Source: Aquila chrysaetos chrysaetos
Lineage: Eukaryota > Chordata > Aves > Accipitriformes > Accipitridae
Reading direction: 5' to 3'
Length of the DNA: 64,000 nucleotides
Assembly (NCBI RefSeq): GCF_900496995.4
Contig: NC_044019.1
Location: 8,033,501-8,097,500, forward strand
A program made the position numbers and the translations under genes. The notes beneath the pieces are model-generated. The model was not told the DNA's origin. It worked only from the letters and a program-made list of their open reading frames with translations, and did no database searches. Below are positions 49,201-61,401 of the stretch, in pieces. Each line of letters begins with the position of its first letter. Position 1 is the first letter of the stretch.

Positions 49201-52200
49201 TGGACTTCAGCAAAATGATACAACAAATGATCCAACTTTGAGAGAAAGTCTGATCCCAGGTCTGAGTCTGAAACTGCTGGCAGGCAACTTCAGAAGATGC
49301 CTAAAGAAGCAAGAGTCCTTCACTCGGGTACCGGCTGCTGTGATGCTGGGAGAAAATGCAGCTTTGTGAACAGGCACCAGCACAAATGTGCGTGAAAAAC
49401 ATATACCTGCTGGCCCTGGAATGACAGCTTGGGTGAAATGACTCTTCTTTTCCAACTTAGGGACATTTTTGAGAACTGCTTTCATGTCCTTCTGTGTTGA
49501 TAGCTGCAGGAAGAAGAGCTGCAGTTCCAGCCCTATCCTACATGTGCTAAGCACTGGTAGACCAGTGGGATAAGAGATCTGTGGCTGTAGCAAAGGATGC
49601 TAGAGGCTTTCTTGGCTTCCTCCATAAGAGTCAAATCTTTAGAAAGGAGGGCTTGGGGCTTTCCAGGAAATGGCGGAATCAGGCCAGGGTGTTTCTGGAC
49701 CCCCTTCTTTCTTATTTAGAACAAAAACCCATAGCTGCCTGGTGCACTGGACTGCGAAGTCTGCTGTGAGCTACACAGCACTGCCATGGCACTGGGTAGA
49801 GGCGAGAAAGCTAGAAGTGGACAAAGGTCTCTGATCTTAGATCAGGCACACCGAGGAGCATCCTCCTTCAGCCACAGTTACATACACCCCGTGGCAGCCT
49901 GATGATGTCCTTTTCTCCTCCTTTTCCTGACCTCTGCCACCAATGGAGGTGCCATGTGTGAGGAATTCCCTGTACTCAGACACACCTCGGTGCTTAGATA
50001 CACCACATTCAAAAAGCAACCTGCTCCTTTCCTTTCCTCCTCCTGGCTGCCTCTGCAAGCCACTATGGCTGGGTTTAACCTGCAACACCAGCACCAGGGC
50101 AAAGAACCAGGCAACAGGTCTGTCCTAGGAAAAGAGTGTGAGAAACAGGAATAGGTAACAATTCACCTCCTTGTTATTAATGATGCGCCAAATGAAATCT
50201 GGAGTCACCAAAGGGCAGATTTGGCCCTTTGCAAAACATGGGCTCCCCAGGTAGGAACCAATACTCAGTAAACAGCTGTGTCCATGCGTGGCATGGGGAA
50301 GAGCTGACACACATCTCTGATGCATCACAGAAAGTAGCCCCATGCCACCCAGGACTGGGGGCAAAGTGGAGTGCCCTTCTCCTGCACCATCTCCACCAGT
50401 CTTTGCACAGAGCAGCAATGCCATGGGGAAGCTCAGCTATAGCCTGCCACAGCTCATCTGCATGTCCCTGTGGTTCCAGAGGAGCCAGCCCAGGGCTCAG
50501 CATATGGATACATGGATGAGGTTCTGAAAGCGCCAGCTGCTGGCTTGCTGACTCAATGTTTCATCTTTCTTTTGGGTCAGCAGCTCTGTGTATTCTCAGG
50601 TCTCTGGATCATGGGGAAGGACACCACAGTCGAAAGAGCAATGCAGAGGGGCTATGCATCACTCCCCAGAGCCAGCCAGGCAGGCTGGGTTCTCTGGAGG
50701 ATGCCACTATGGAGTACTCATGGTGAGTAGTCCCACTTTGCTGAACCCGAGCCCCTAGTGCAGCAGGGATTCCCAGGAACTTCCACATGTGCCTGCATGA
50801 ATGGCGATTAGGGAAAGCAGCTCTTTGCCAAATCCAAGTGATATTCCAGAGACAAAGGACTAAGCCCATAGTAAAAGCTTTGCAAGTAACTGCTTTTGCA
50901 AGCATCTGATCCCAGCCCGATTCCCTCCCAGGCCTTTGCCCTGAAGGAGGGGGAGAGAGGGGGAGATCTGCATCTCAAGTCTTTGATAAAATGCTGTTGA
51001 GAAAGCACAGTAGGTTACTCTATGGCCCATCTCTCAGCAGTAATCGAATGCTGAGGGTCTCCTCTGGGGCATGTCATTGTTTATGGCAACACTCATGATT
51101 TTCAGATGCTGGTTACAGTTTGCCGTTAGGTTGCTTCATAATTGCTACACCAAGGTATGGACCAAGTCCTGCTTTTCCTGTTTCAACTGTAAATACAAAA
51201 GACAGTTGATTGCAGGGCATTGTAGTGAGTTGAGAAAAGTTTTGACAAGTCAGCCAAGTCCTGTTGTCAGTTGTATGTGCAGGTCTGAAGCATTAGGACC
51301 TTTCAGTGTGCAGGGGGCTGTGCTGCATCCTGCAGCCTCTGGATGGAAGATTATTTCCTTTCCAGATTTGCCAGAAATATCCCTGAGTTCACATTTCCAG
51401 GGAATTCTGCAAGTTCAGCCTGCTACAAAAGTCCATGACCTGCTCATGACCACTGAAATATCAAGGGGGTGAAGAGACCTCAATTCAACAGTTTTCTGAT
51501 CTTCTCCCACTCTGTTGGCTCTGAGCCATACTCAGTCCATCCTCACTACTTCAGCTGTGTCTGGTGTGCAGAGCCACACTGAAATCTGGCTCTCCCTGTG
51601 TGGCTGGAGAGCTACTTAGTCTGCCCCAGCCTCTCCCGATCCCTCTGCACACCTCTTCCTTTCTCCAACAGCACCAAGACAAACATCAGAAGGGGACAGA
51701 GGGTTTTATTTCTTTCTTTCATTCTCAGCTGAACCCCTGCATCTTGTTTCGCTAAGCACACTGGTCTTCCATCCCAGGCTACTAAGAGCCACAACCAAAA
51801 GCCACCACATCACTACAGGTAGGAAAAGCTGGCTAATACTGGGGTGCTGTACTGTGAGCAGTGCCAAGAGCAAACCTTGTTTGCAAAAGGGGCACAGCTA
51901 GGTCAGGGAAGAAGCAGTAGTTTTTGTAATTAAACCTAGCTTACTCGGAGTTTCTGGTGGGGTTCAAAATTGGATCTTGGTGTCCCTGGAGGAAGAGGAG
52001 CTCAGCACTGCCCACAGAGCCGCTGGCCTGCTGAAGCAAGACAGGGGGAGGTAGGCAGAGTGTTGTCCAGCACCCCTACACAATTAAACTAGGTAAAATC
52101 CAAGGAAAGGCATCTCATGGAGATGGGATTCGAAGATGCTTGTTTCCCTCCTTTGACAGGGAAGGAAAGCTAGTTAAGGCTTGGAGGCTATGTTTTAGAC

Positions 52201-54432
52201 ATCTCAGAGCAGACAAATCCCACCTCAAGTGTGTGCGTGCAGTGAACACTGCACTGTTCAGCAGCTTGGAAAGATACAGCTAAAACTGCTGCCAGTTTCT
52301 GCCCATGCACCACAAGGATCATCCCCTTTGGACAAGCACAGCTGTTTCATGCATTAAAGGCATGACTGCCACAAATGACTAATTTCTCCTGCAAAGCCTT
52401 TGCAAGAATCCAGGGCTGTGAACAGCACCAACTGCACGGCCAAAGTGTTTAGGGCTGAATTAGATACTCACTGGAGTTTGGCAACTCCAAAGAGTTATTA
52501 AAAGCTGTTGGTGCTGTGGTGTGCCCCCAGCAGATGGTCAGCAAGATCTGCTCTATTCGCTCCTTTCTGAAGGATCTCTGGTGAAATCAAGGCAGTGAAA
52601 GAAAAGCTGCAAGAGTCCCTGCCCCCCTGCAAGAGAAGGCTCGGCACAGCAGGCTGTTTATAAATAGCTAGTTTCAGGAAAAGGCACTTTCCGTTCTGGT
52701 GTCAGTACGCTGTAAAGAATAAACAGCTTTCAGAGCTGAAAAAAGCCCTCCTTATCTTCTCAGTATGCAAACCCTGCATCTGCCTCCGTGTGCTCAGCAA
52801 GCTCAGGCATTCAGGGCACAGCAGCTGGCAGGAGTCCCCTTGGCCTGTCAGGGAGGCAGGCAGGGGACCCTGCTTCATGTCCTGCACAGAAATGTTTGCT
52901 GCAGTTTTTCACGGCCACAAGGCAGAAGGCAGACTTGTTAACGCAGGATGTTCAATCACTTCCCTTATTTCTGCACTGCTGACCTGGGTTACATGGGATC
53001 TCAGAAGAACGACGAGGGGCTACTGCATGCTGGAATAGTGCCCACAGTGTGAGGGCACGGCCTCTCATTAAAGGACTTCACCACACTTTCACAAATCACC
53101 CGAGCTGGACCACAGGCTATAATACATAGTATACTAGGTGAAAAAACAGATAAGTGAATTTTCTGTCAGTGTGGGACTGGCAACAACAGAGCTAGGAGCA
53201 AAGGGAGAGAGCCTGCAGCTTCTGCTCTGAGCACAGGGCAGCTCAGCCCAGCAGCACCGCATAGGAACTTCTTTAAGGACTCAGTTTAAGTCAAAGTAGC
53301 TTTCAGACCTGTCTAGTAGAGACAGTTTCTGGAATCCTGGCACTGTCTGAAAAGCACACCCTGACTTTCCCTTTAGTCTTCATCCCTGGGAACCCAGGAC
53401 TATTTTGATGCCCAATGGAAAGGCGTTGGAAGTGGGACAGGAAGATTTTTCCATCTGTGGGATGGAGGTGAGACAAAGCCCTACAGATAGCTGGGTCCAC
53501 TTCCATGCCAGGGCCTTGAACTCAGCTCTTCATAGTAGCCAGTGTAAAGCAGAGGAGAGTAGGGACGTGGTGCAAGAAGCCTTTCCTCCCCATCCCAGCA
53601 TGGCTGTCCTCGAATGAGGAGGGACACTCAGGTGCTGGGGGCTGATTGCTCAGGGGCCATCAATGGTGACCGCATCGCCCTGGCAGGGGCACCGCGAAGC
53701 AGCCGTGGTACCCTGACAGAGCCAGCGAAGGCAAGAAGGGTCCCCAGCCCCCTGGCACCCAGGGCCACCCAGGAACTCCCACGGGGCGCTGCTGCCCCCA
53801 GGTGGCACTGGGCGAGAACCACAGCCCAGTCCCACCACAGCGCTGCGCGAACTGGATGCTGGGGGGGTCCTGGGTTTCACGACACTGGGGTCATTTTTCA
53901 GAAGCTGGTGCTGGCCCTTTCCTTCTCACAGCCACGCTGTTTGTTCCGAAGACAGAGGGATGCCTGGGCTGTGTGTAACGACACAACATCTTCACATTTT
54001 GCACCCTCAAAAATCAGAGCGAGGAGCCAGGGCCCTGGAAGTCCTCCTTGCTGAAGCAGAACATACTGTAAGTACATCAGCATTATGGGGATCTCCTCCA
54101 AAGCTATTTCTGTTGCTTTAACTTCTTCTGCAAAATTCCTTTTCTGCCCCATGAGCTCCCCACATCCTATTTCTCCGCCCTCATTGGAGCAGAGCTGATC
54201 CTGGTCTGCCCATTGACTCTGCTCCTGCACCAGCACTTCATGCATTGGGGACACCCCACCCCCCCATTAAACTGCTTAGCAGGCCAGGAAGTTACAAGTG
54301 CCTTCAGATACTTTCCGTGCCCTGGATCCAGGGACACTGGACATGCCAGGGAGTGGCAGCATGGCGCAGCCACTACAGCAGCACAGGACTGGATTCATGC
54401 ACCTATCGTCAAAGAATGACGGTCTCTTATTA
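46263..54432. other. intergenic, no gene recognised
   Basis: About 8.2 kb with no supported gene. A perfect MEF2-type site (TTATAAATAG) is at 52658-52667. The 53.64-53.88 kb stretch is GC-rich with some CpGs and stays open in opposing frames, but has no recognisable coding signal. An imperfect repeat of 'agggaatgggtag' is at about 48828-48860. Confidence 0.5.
53795..53808 (+). promoter_or_regulatory. CTCF-like motif
   Basis: CCCCCAGGTGGCAC matches the CTCF core (CCASYAGRKGGCRS) at all but one position. A weaker relative is at about 52527-52540 (CCAGCAGATGGTCA). Occupancy is unknown. Confidence 0.35.
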
Positions 54433-54434
54433 AA

Positions 54435-54560
54435 TTTAAATCAGAGCTTAGGTGGCACAGTTCTCCTGTCTAGCTCTGCCACAGAATTCCTGTGCAGTCT
54501 CAGACAAATCATTTAATCTCCCCTCCATTCCAGTTTCCTGTCTGCTCAACGATGCTGAGT
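54435..54560 (+). mobile_element. ancient MIR-like SINE relic
   Basis: 'ctagctctgccacagaattc' followed by 'cagacaaatcatttaatctc' and 'cattccagtttcctgtctg' follows the MIR core order: 'agctctgccac', then 'gggcaaatcacttaatctct', then 'cctcagtttcctcatctg'. Several short indels separate the blocks. Confidence 0.6.
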
Positions 54561-54929
54561 CCATATTTCATAAAAGCCTTGTGATTATTGTCCCTGTGCT
54601 CACATAACACGGTATGAAGTGCATGATAGCCCATGCTGCTGTACCCAGGAGCATCCTTTTCCAAAAATTTCCTCTGTGGCCATGCGCTAGAAGTGGGCTG
54701 TAGCACTGAGCTCCACAGACTCCCAAAATCCTGCATCACCTGGCAATACTGATACCTACTGACCTCGTCCTCAGGGCAGATACACAGAAACTGTCCGACT
54801 GCACCTAGTCTGAGGTCTGCCAAATCCACTGTGCTGCCTGCATGAGCAACCACACCCAGCTGCTCCAGCCAGAAGCAGAAGCAATTTGCCATGAGACACA
54901 TCTTTAGAGAGCCAGCATTTTGATGCATG

Positions 54930-55115
54930 CAGCACAGTGGCCCTTTGAAAATTGCTGAAAGCCTCTCTGGATTCTTTTACTCTCATTGTCATCCCATCCT
55001 TTTGCTAAGCATCCCTCAGTGACTTCCTACAGCAGTGAGTTCCATAGGCCAATTACATGAATTGTTTTGACTTTCTATCAATTATCACCTTGTTCTTGGT
55101 ACGAAACTTGTGGCT
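54930..55115 (-). mobile_element. degenerate CR1 LINE fragment
   Basis: 'agcagtgagttccataggcc' followed by 'aattacatgaattgttttg', 'tctatcaattatcacc' and 'ttgttcttggta' is the reverse complement of an old CR1 3' region. The preceding 100 bases are probably part of the same copy. It is short and strongly diverged. Confidence 0.6.
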
Positions 55116-58100
55116 GACCAAATTTTTCCAGCCCACTGGCTTCCCAGCCCCAGGACTGGTGGTACGCAGATGCAGCTGTTCTGCTCCAGGACCACATGTT
55201 CCCCTCGGCCTTCAAGCATCCCGCAGCTCCCTGTCTGAAGTGAGTGCTGTTGTCCAGTTTGTGCAAGGTTTTCCAGTATGAGGAACTTTACTGACTTTAA
55301 CAGTGAGTTGTGATGTGTAAGAAAAGGTTTTGCCTTGTGCTGGCTCAGCTGTATCACATCATTGTCGTACAGATGCTCTTGGTTTGCCAGCTATGGAAAT
55401 CCGCATCTTGTCCCTGGTTTACCACTGCCAGATGCCATCTATAGCCTTATTTTAAAATGATTTAGGACATTTAGCACCCTCCAGTCCATCAGCATACAGG
55501 CTGTCTCTGATTATATTGCCTGGCCACTGGAAAATAAAATGGCAAATAAATGCCCAGTGAGCAAGCAGTTTCTCCGGAGGAGTGGGGGCATGCCAAAAGG
55601 TTCTCACCCTCTTGGATGGTCAGATTCTCAGAGCCTTTGCCTTCTTGATGAACACTGCCGTAGCCTCTCCTGGAATAAATCAGAGCCAACAATCTTCATT
55701 TCTGCCTGGTGTGAAGACTGGTTATTGCTGTAAGCACAGCAGGAACATGGAGGTCTCGCCAAGCCACACGGTGAGTTTGGTGGAGGGGAAGCAAGGCATG
55801 GCTGAGTGCATGGGATGCTGTCTGCTACACAGGCAGCAAGATAGCTCTGCTGACGAACCCAATCCCATTTTGTCCACACAGCCTACAGGTCAGTTCCTTC
55901 CCAGGCTCTATTTCTAGAGACTTTCAAGGATTTTGAGGCACTACAGAAAATGAAGGCAGTCTGCCAGGTCTCTGCCATGGCTTGATGTAGAAACTCCTCT
56001 GTGCCAACATGGACCAGATGGTCAGACATGTTATCAGCAGTGTCCTGTCCTCTGCATCCCAGTCATCAAAGTGTGGGATCCTGGAGAGGAACTCTCCTGC
56101 AGAGCTCCAGCTCTGCTCTTTTCCTCCAGCATGGTCAGGAAGATCCTCCAACTTAGAGCAGTACAGATGTGGCATGTCATTTGAAAACATAGCAGAAACA
56201 CAGGTCATGCTTAGGTAACATACCCAAGCAGGAATGAGTGCATGATGCCTAAAGAGGTTTCCAGGGCTTCCCAACCACACTTTTCCTTACTGCTCAGATT
56301 CCAGGCTCTCCAAACATCGGGCTTCCATGATCTGCTCATTGCCAGCCAGAGAGCACTTCCACCTGGCAATGAGCTGCTTCCCACTGCTGACCAGAAGCAG
56401 GAAGTAGCAATTATGTGAAAAGTACCTCCAGAGCAGAACTGATCCTGACAGGCAACTCTGTCATCACCTCTTTGCCTGCCAAACATTGCTGTGTTCACTA
56501 GGAATGCCACTTTGCACCTATGCACATCTGTGGTCTCAAAACCAAAAACAGCAGACAGAACTGCAGCTTGCTTGGCTTCCAGGCATCACCTTGATTGTGA
56601 TGACCCATGGTGCTGCTGTCTTTGTAGTTTTCCTTCTCTGTATCGTCTCTGTGCTTCCAAATCTTCCTTTCGACTGGCAGGCCTGTAGTGCATCCAACCA
56701 AGCAGGCAAAATGTTTTCCACATCCTGTTTCCCTCTCCAGGGATTACTCCAAATTAGATTTACCTTTGCGAAGTTCTTTGAAAGATCTTTGAAGACTGTT
56801 GTGAACAGGCATTATAGGCACTCTGGACGTGCTAGTTGTTTTCTTCCATGATTGGATTTAGCCTATGAAGAAGAAAGATCCTAAATTCATGCTAGCAGCA
56901 TGCAAGCTCATGACTTTTGTAATGGTAATGAATGCAGTGTAGATAGCTGTGTGTGAATCCAGCCTATACTTCCTTGCATGTGTATGCTCCATCTGCCACA
57001 CACTATTGTTCCCCACAGCAGTTTCTTGGGGAAGGTTTGTTCCTTCAGTCCAGGAGAAATGTACCACTGAGAAAGGATTAATCTTCCTTGGAGGGCTGGA
57101 GATTTTTTAGATAAATCTAGAAGATGAACTCACACTGCTAAGTCTGAAGGCAGATATGCAGTGCAGGTGCAATCCCCAAAGGGCAGCAGCGAGCACTGGT
57201 GGAGGACACATGCATCACCCTGCATTGTGTATGCCACAAGCTTCCTTAGACCCGAGAGATTACCTCAGTGGTCTGTGAGTCATTCCTCTTCTTTCTACTG
57301 CTCATGTGGGCCACAGGCTTCATTTCTCTATAGATGGTCCTATTTCACTGAAGAAGTATGCAGAAGAAGATACTGGTAATTCTGCATTTGAAGAATTGGT
57401 TCTTCAAACACTGAATAAATTCCCCAACTTAAAACCACTGTAAACTTTTTTCTTATAACCAAGCTTTACTTTTTCCACAGGAATGGGCAGAATTGGAGCT
57501 GGGAGTTCCAGGTACACAGCATGGATTGATTTTGCAATGAAACAGTTATGCCTGATGATGATGAATTTATACAGAGTGGGAAATAGCTGACATCATGAAG
57601 CTTGAGCTGCGCTCCCTTCCTCCCCCATGGGTCAGTCAATGTGTGCAATGAAATCTCATGACCCAGAGATTCCCTTCTTTTTGAATTAACATTTTTATTG
57701 GTTTTCCAAAAAAAACCCCAACTCCCAGGGCACAAAAGCACCTAGGGAAGATCCTGGCGCTTTTCAGCCAGACAATATCATGTGTAAATTATCAGGCCAG
57801 AAATTTACACAATAAACCTTGTCCATCTTCAAGAGACTGGCTGTTTGTCTGTCACCTCTTCAGAGCTGACACTGACAAAACAGACAAAAGAGAAAGATCT
57901 CTTATTCTCTCAGATGAGAGTGTCATTATTCTTCAAAGGAAGGGAAGGAGTGTGGGATTTTATCACAGCAAATGCACCACACTAAAATGGACACTCTTTC
58001 AGAAGAACAGTTCATCCAGGAGAACATACTGTACATCTCAGCTGCAGCCAAACTGCAGCATCATTACAGATTGTCAGGAACCATGAATCCGATGCAGCCA

Positions 58101-59648
58101 AGACAGGGATCTGGATTTTCACAGTAACCTTCTGTCAAGAGACAAAGAAAACCCTTTTAAAGTGCTGCTTCTTTTTTTTAAAGTGTATTTTCATCTTCTG
58201 ACAATGGTTTGCTTATTTAGCATATGTAAAAGAGACCACTTGCAGTACAAATTACTTTCTACCACAGCCCAACACCACCATATGTTGGCTTTACTTCCAC
58301 TTATTTTACAAAGCCTTTCTTAGGAAAATATAATTTCAGAGGGATGAGGGTTATTTCTCCCAGAATACTTCTGAAGCTGAAAAGCAAGTTCCCGTTTGTT
58401 AATACTCTTAAACAGAATAAAAAGTGGTGCGTCACTAAAATTTGTAGTACTGTTTATTGGAATTTACTACGTTCTATTTCAAATTAGTTTCTGTCACAAA
58501 TGGGGTCAATCTGGGAATTGTCTGTGCTACCTTTGGTGCCCTCTCCAACGCCTGCCGCCTTTGTCATAAGCAAGGCCTATTTGTGCTCACCACAGATTTG
58601 TTGAACGTGAACAAGTATTTTAACAGTTCAGAACCTGCAAGTATTTGCCTACCTGCTGTTTCAAGCAAATAATTCGTCAAACCGACTTCAACAAACTGCT
58701 CATGTGCTTAAAGCTGAAAAAATATCTATTGCACATACAGGTTTCATCCATAGCCCTGCATTATATTTACCATAACTTTGACCTATTGTGGACACTTCTG
58801 CAATTAGAAATTTGTTACTGTATCAGGCATTTCTCAAAGAAGTATTTACACTCTTACTTTTAATCATACATACACTGACTTCTTCTTACAGGGCATGACC
58901 TCAGATTTTTTATTTCAAGATTGGATGTACTTTCTTTAAAATACTATAGCTTCTGCAGTAGGTAACAGAAATGGATGTTAACTTATATTTCTTTACTCTT
59001 GATTTGAAAGCTAGCATTGCATTACTAGCTGAACAAAAAGAGGTAAGTGGAGAAACTGTGTAAAAATATTACAAATTTTTTAATCATTTCAAAACGTAAA
59101 TTGTTTTCAGCATTTAAAAAGGTTCTATAGTTTTTATATTTCTAATTATTTTCCTCCTAGTTTATATTCTGATATTGCTAAAGAGATTATTTTGTAATCT
59201 CTGTGAATCCACGTTGAAATATTTGTACTTTTTATATCAAAATACCTCATTTTTATTGTGCTTATCAGACAGAAACAGACACACCAACAGCTTCACTAAC
59301 AAATAAACACTGAAATGCAAAATCAAATACCAAACTGGACCAAATCAAAACTGAATTGCTTCAGCAAGCTGACATGTCCACTTCCCCCAGTCAGCACCTG
59401 CTACCTGAAACCAGTGAGAACACCTACTCTTTTGTCACCGATTGGATTTTGCCTTCGACTAAAGCCTTAAAAATGGACTTGCCTATGTAATAAATTTCAT
59501 AGTAACTTTGTTAATTTATTGGAAGGCATCATTAGCAGTGAAACAATTTTCTTCTTCAAAGGCTGTATTTTCAGGTAATGGGGCTATTTATACCAGCAGG
59601 GTGAATACCACTTCAGTATCTTCAGGACTGGTGCAAATGTTTTTGTTT
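55116..59648. other. intergenic, AT-rich toward STX12
   Basis: No supported gene. GC falls markedly after about 57.8 kb, and 58.9-59.6 kb is very AT-rich with long A/T runs. The open frames are short and have no recognisable domain. No repeat family was recognised other than the neighbouring elements listed. Confidence 0.5.
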
Positions 59649-59653
59649 GTTGA
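59649..59653. repeat. LTR target-site duplication, left copy
   Basis: GTTGA immediately precedes the LTR. The same five bases follow it at 60235-60239. A 5-bp duplication is the pattern expected of ERVL-type integration. Confidence 0.85.
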
Positions 59654-60234
59654 TGTCGTGGTTTAACCCCAGCCAGCAACTAAGCACCACACAGCTGCTC
59701 ACTCACTTCTCCCCAGCCCGCAGTGGGATGGAGGAGAGAACTGGGAAAAAAAGTAAAACTCATGAGTTGAGATAAGAACATTTTAATAGAACAGAAAAGA
59801 AGAAACTAATAATGATAACACTAATAAAGTGACAATAGTAATAATAAAGGGATTGGAATATGCAAGTGATGCACAATGCAATTGCTCACCACCCACCAAT
59901 CGACGCCCAGTTAGTCCCCGAGCAGCTATCCCCCCCCCCCCACTCCCCCCAGTTTCTATACTAGATGTGACGTCACGTGGTATGGAATACCCCTTTGGCC
60001 AGTTTGGGTCAGCTGTCCTGGCTGTGTCCCCTCCCAACTTCTTGTGCCCCTCCAGCTTTCTTGCTGGCTGGGCATCAGAAGCTGAAAAATCCTTGACTTT
60101 AGACTAAACATTTCTTAGCAACAACTGAAAACATCAGTGTGTTATCAACATTCTTCTCATACCGAACTCAAAAACATAGCACTGTACCAGCTACTAGGAA
60201 GACAATTAACTCTATCCCAGCTGAAACCAGGACA
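59654..60234 (-). mobile_element. solo LTR of an ERVL-type endogenous retrovirus
   Basis: The element is 581 bp. It begins TGTCGTGGTTT and ends AAACCAGGACA, so its ends form a near-perfect inverted repeat with TG...CA termini. It is flanked by GTTGA on both sides. Read on the minus strand the parts come in LTR order: a U3 with CRE and E-box, a TATA-like box, a G-rich stretch, then an ATTAAA poly(A) signal (plus-strand TTTAAT at 59782-59787). No gag, pol or env sequence and no second LTR are present, so this is a recombined solo LTR. It resembles an LTR family common in neoavian genomes. The family assignment is from memory. Confidence 0.9.
59953..59979 (-). promoter_or_regulatory. LTR core promoter: TATA, CRE and E-box
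   Basis: On the minus strand, a palindromic cAMP-response element TGACGTCA (59968-59975) overlaps an E-box CACGTG (59974-59979). A TATAGAAA box (59953-59960) lies just downstream. All are intact. If active, transcription would run leftward, away from STX12. Confidence 0.55.
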
Positions 60235-60239
60235 GTTGA
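60235..60239. repeat. LTR target-site duplication, right copy
   Basis: GTTGA directly after the LTR terminal CA is identical to the left copy at 59649-59653. Confidence 0.85.
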
Positions 60240-60738
60240 CTACAAGCATTTTTTAAAACAGTTATTATTCCCTCCAGTGGTGCCATTACAAAAGCACCTA
60301 GAATTTAGTTCATTATATATTCTAAGCTGAAATTAAATCAGGAAAAAAGAAACTAATTTTACAGCGTTGGTTTGATTAAAATTAGTTATCTGACCAAACA
60401 AATTATGCAACCGATTATTTAAATTAAATTGCTCTGCTGTCTTGAAAAAGGCATTTCCCCAGGAGCCAGTATATGCGTGTCATGTTTTGCGATGCAATTT
60501 AAAGTAGTATTACGTGGAAAAAAATCCCGTAATTGTCTTTGACAGCTCTATAATAACGGAAAGATAAGGGATAGACTTTAATCGCAAATTGTTACGTATG
60601 CTTTACTTCTAAACGCTTATCCATTACTCTCCCACTGCTTTATTGACTAATTATTCATTCTAGGCCTTTTAGAAAGCTGAGAGCATTCACTGCCTTTCAG
60701 AGGCGCTACAGCAGGATTTGTCGAAGGAGGCCTGAGAC
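60240..60738. other. AT-rich spacer between LTR and CpG island
   Basis: About 500 bases of AT-rich DNA with several homeodomain-like ATTA/TAAT cores (for example around 60350-60430). No gene is present. It may be distal promoter sequence of STX12. Confidence 0.45.
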
Positions 60739-61240
60739 GTCGGCTACCATGTTTTGCGTTGCACTCACGCAAGCACAGGTTACGACCCAAACAGCCTCGC
60801 CTTTCCCCGCGCCTGCGGTGACACCTTCCCCCGCTTCCCCGGGGTGGCTTCTGGCATTCATTCGGCCGCAGGATGAGGCGGATCAGGACGCGGCCTGTTC
60901 TAACAAAAACGATCAGCTCCTCGACTCGGCTCCCCCGAAGCGGTACTGCGGGCCCTGGCAGGGACAGGGGCGGGGACGACCCTCCCTCACAGCGAGCAGA
61001 CGGTGCCGGAGCTCGGCCCCAAGCCCTGCACCCACAGCCGCGGCTCCTCCTCAGCGGCCGGCCGGGCCTCGCGCCGGGCGCCCCGTTACCATGGCACCGG
61101 GCGGGCTCACCGGCCCTCGAGCGCGCAGGCGCCGGCGGCCGCGCCTCGCGCATATGCGGGCGCTCCGTCAGCAGCACCGGGCGGCGGCGCATGCGCGGAG
61201 GCTGGTGGGGCTCTGTCAGTTGGGCCCGGCGGAGCCGCGC

Positions 61241-61275
61241 TCCTTCCTTCCTTCCTTCCTTCCTTCCTTCCCTCC
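61241..61275 (+). repeat. (TCCT)n microsatellite in STX12 5'UTR
   Basis: Seven and a half TCCT units are followed by a CTCCCTC run, immediately upstream of the STX12 start codon. On the minus strand it is a GGAA array, the core recognised by ETS-family factors. Confidence 0.9.
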
Positions 61276-61289
61276 CTCACGCCCCGGCC

Positions 61290-61401
61290 ATGTCGTACGG
61301 CCCGCTGGATCCCTACCGCCCCGGGGCGACGCCCCCGCCGCGGGACTTCGGCGGCATCATCCAGACATGCAGCACCAACGTGCAGCGCATCGCGCAGTAC
61401 A
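61290..61401 (+). CDS. STX12: syntaxin-12 (STX12), first coding exon, partial
   Basis: STX12 (also called syntaxin-13) is a tail-anchored Qa-SNARE of recycling/early endosomes that drives membrane fusion. Only exon 1 is here: 37 codons plus one base, starting MSYGPLDPYRPG. The block DFGGIIQTCSTNVQRIAQY (residues 19-37) is the start of the N-terminal regulatory Habc region. The MSYGPLD start and IIQTCS..(N)(I/V)QRI pattern match vertebrate STX12 and not STX7. The exon ends at a strong donor, A|GTGAGT, in phase 1. The Habc remainder, SNARE helix and C-terminal membrane anchor lie beyond the window. The chosen ATG has G at -3. An in-frame upstream ATG at 61191 overlaps the NRF1 site and has a poor context. 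Confidence 0.9.

Noticed and set aside
59783-60037. 84-codon minus-strand frame with a hydrophobic C-terminus
   Set aside because: It lies wholly inside the solo LTR. LTRs of this kind do not encode this protein, and the hydrophobic end comes from an AT-rich microsatellite-like stretch.
60647-61192. 181-codon minus-strand frame upstream of STX12
   Set aside because: It is Arg-rich and overlaps the CpG island in a stop-poor region. No family match and no splice context support a divergent gene.
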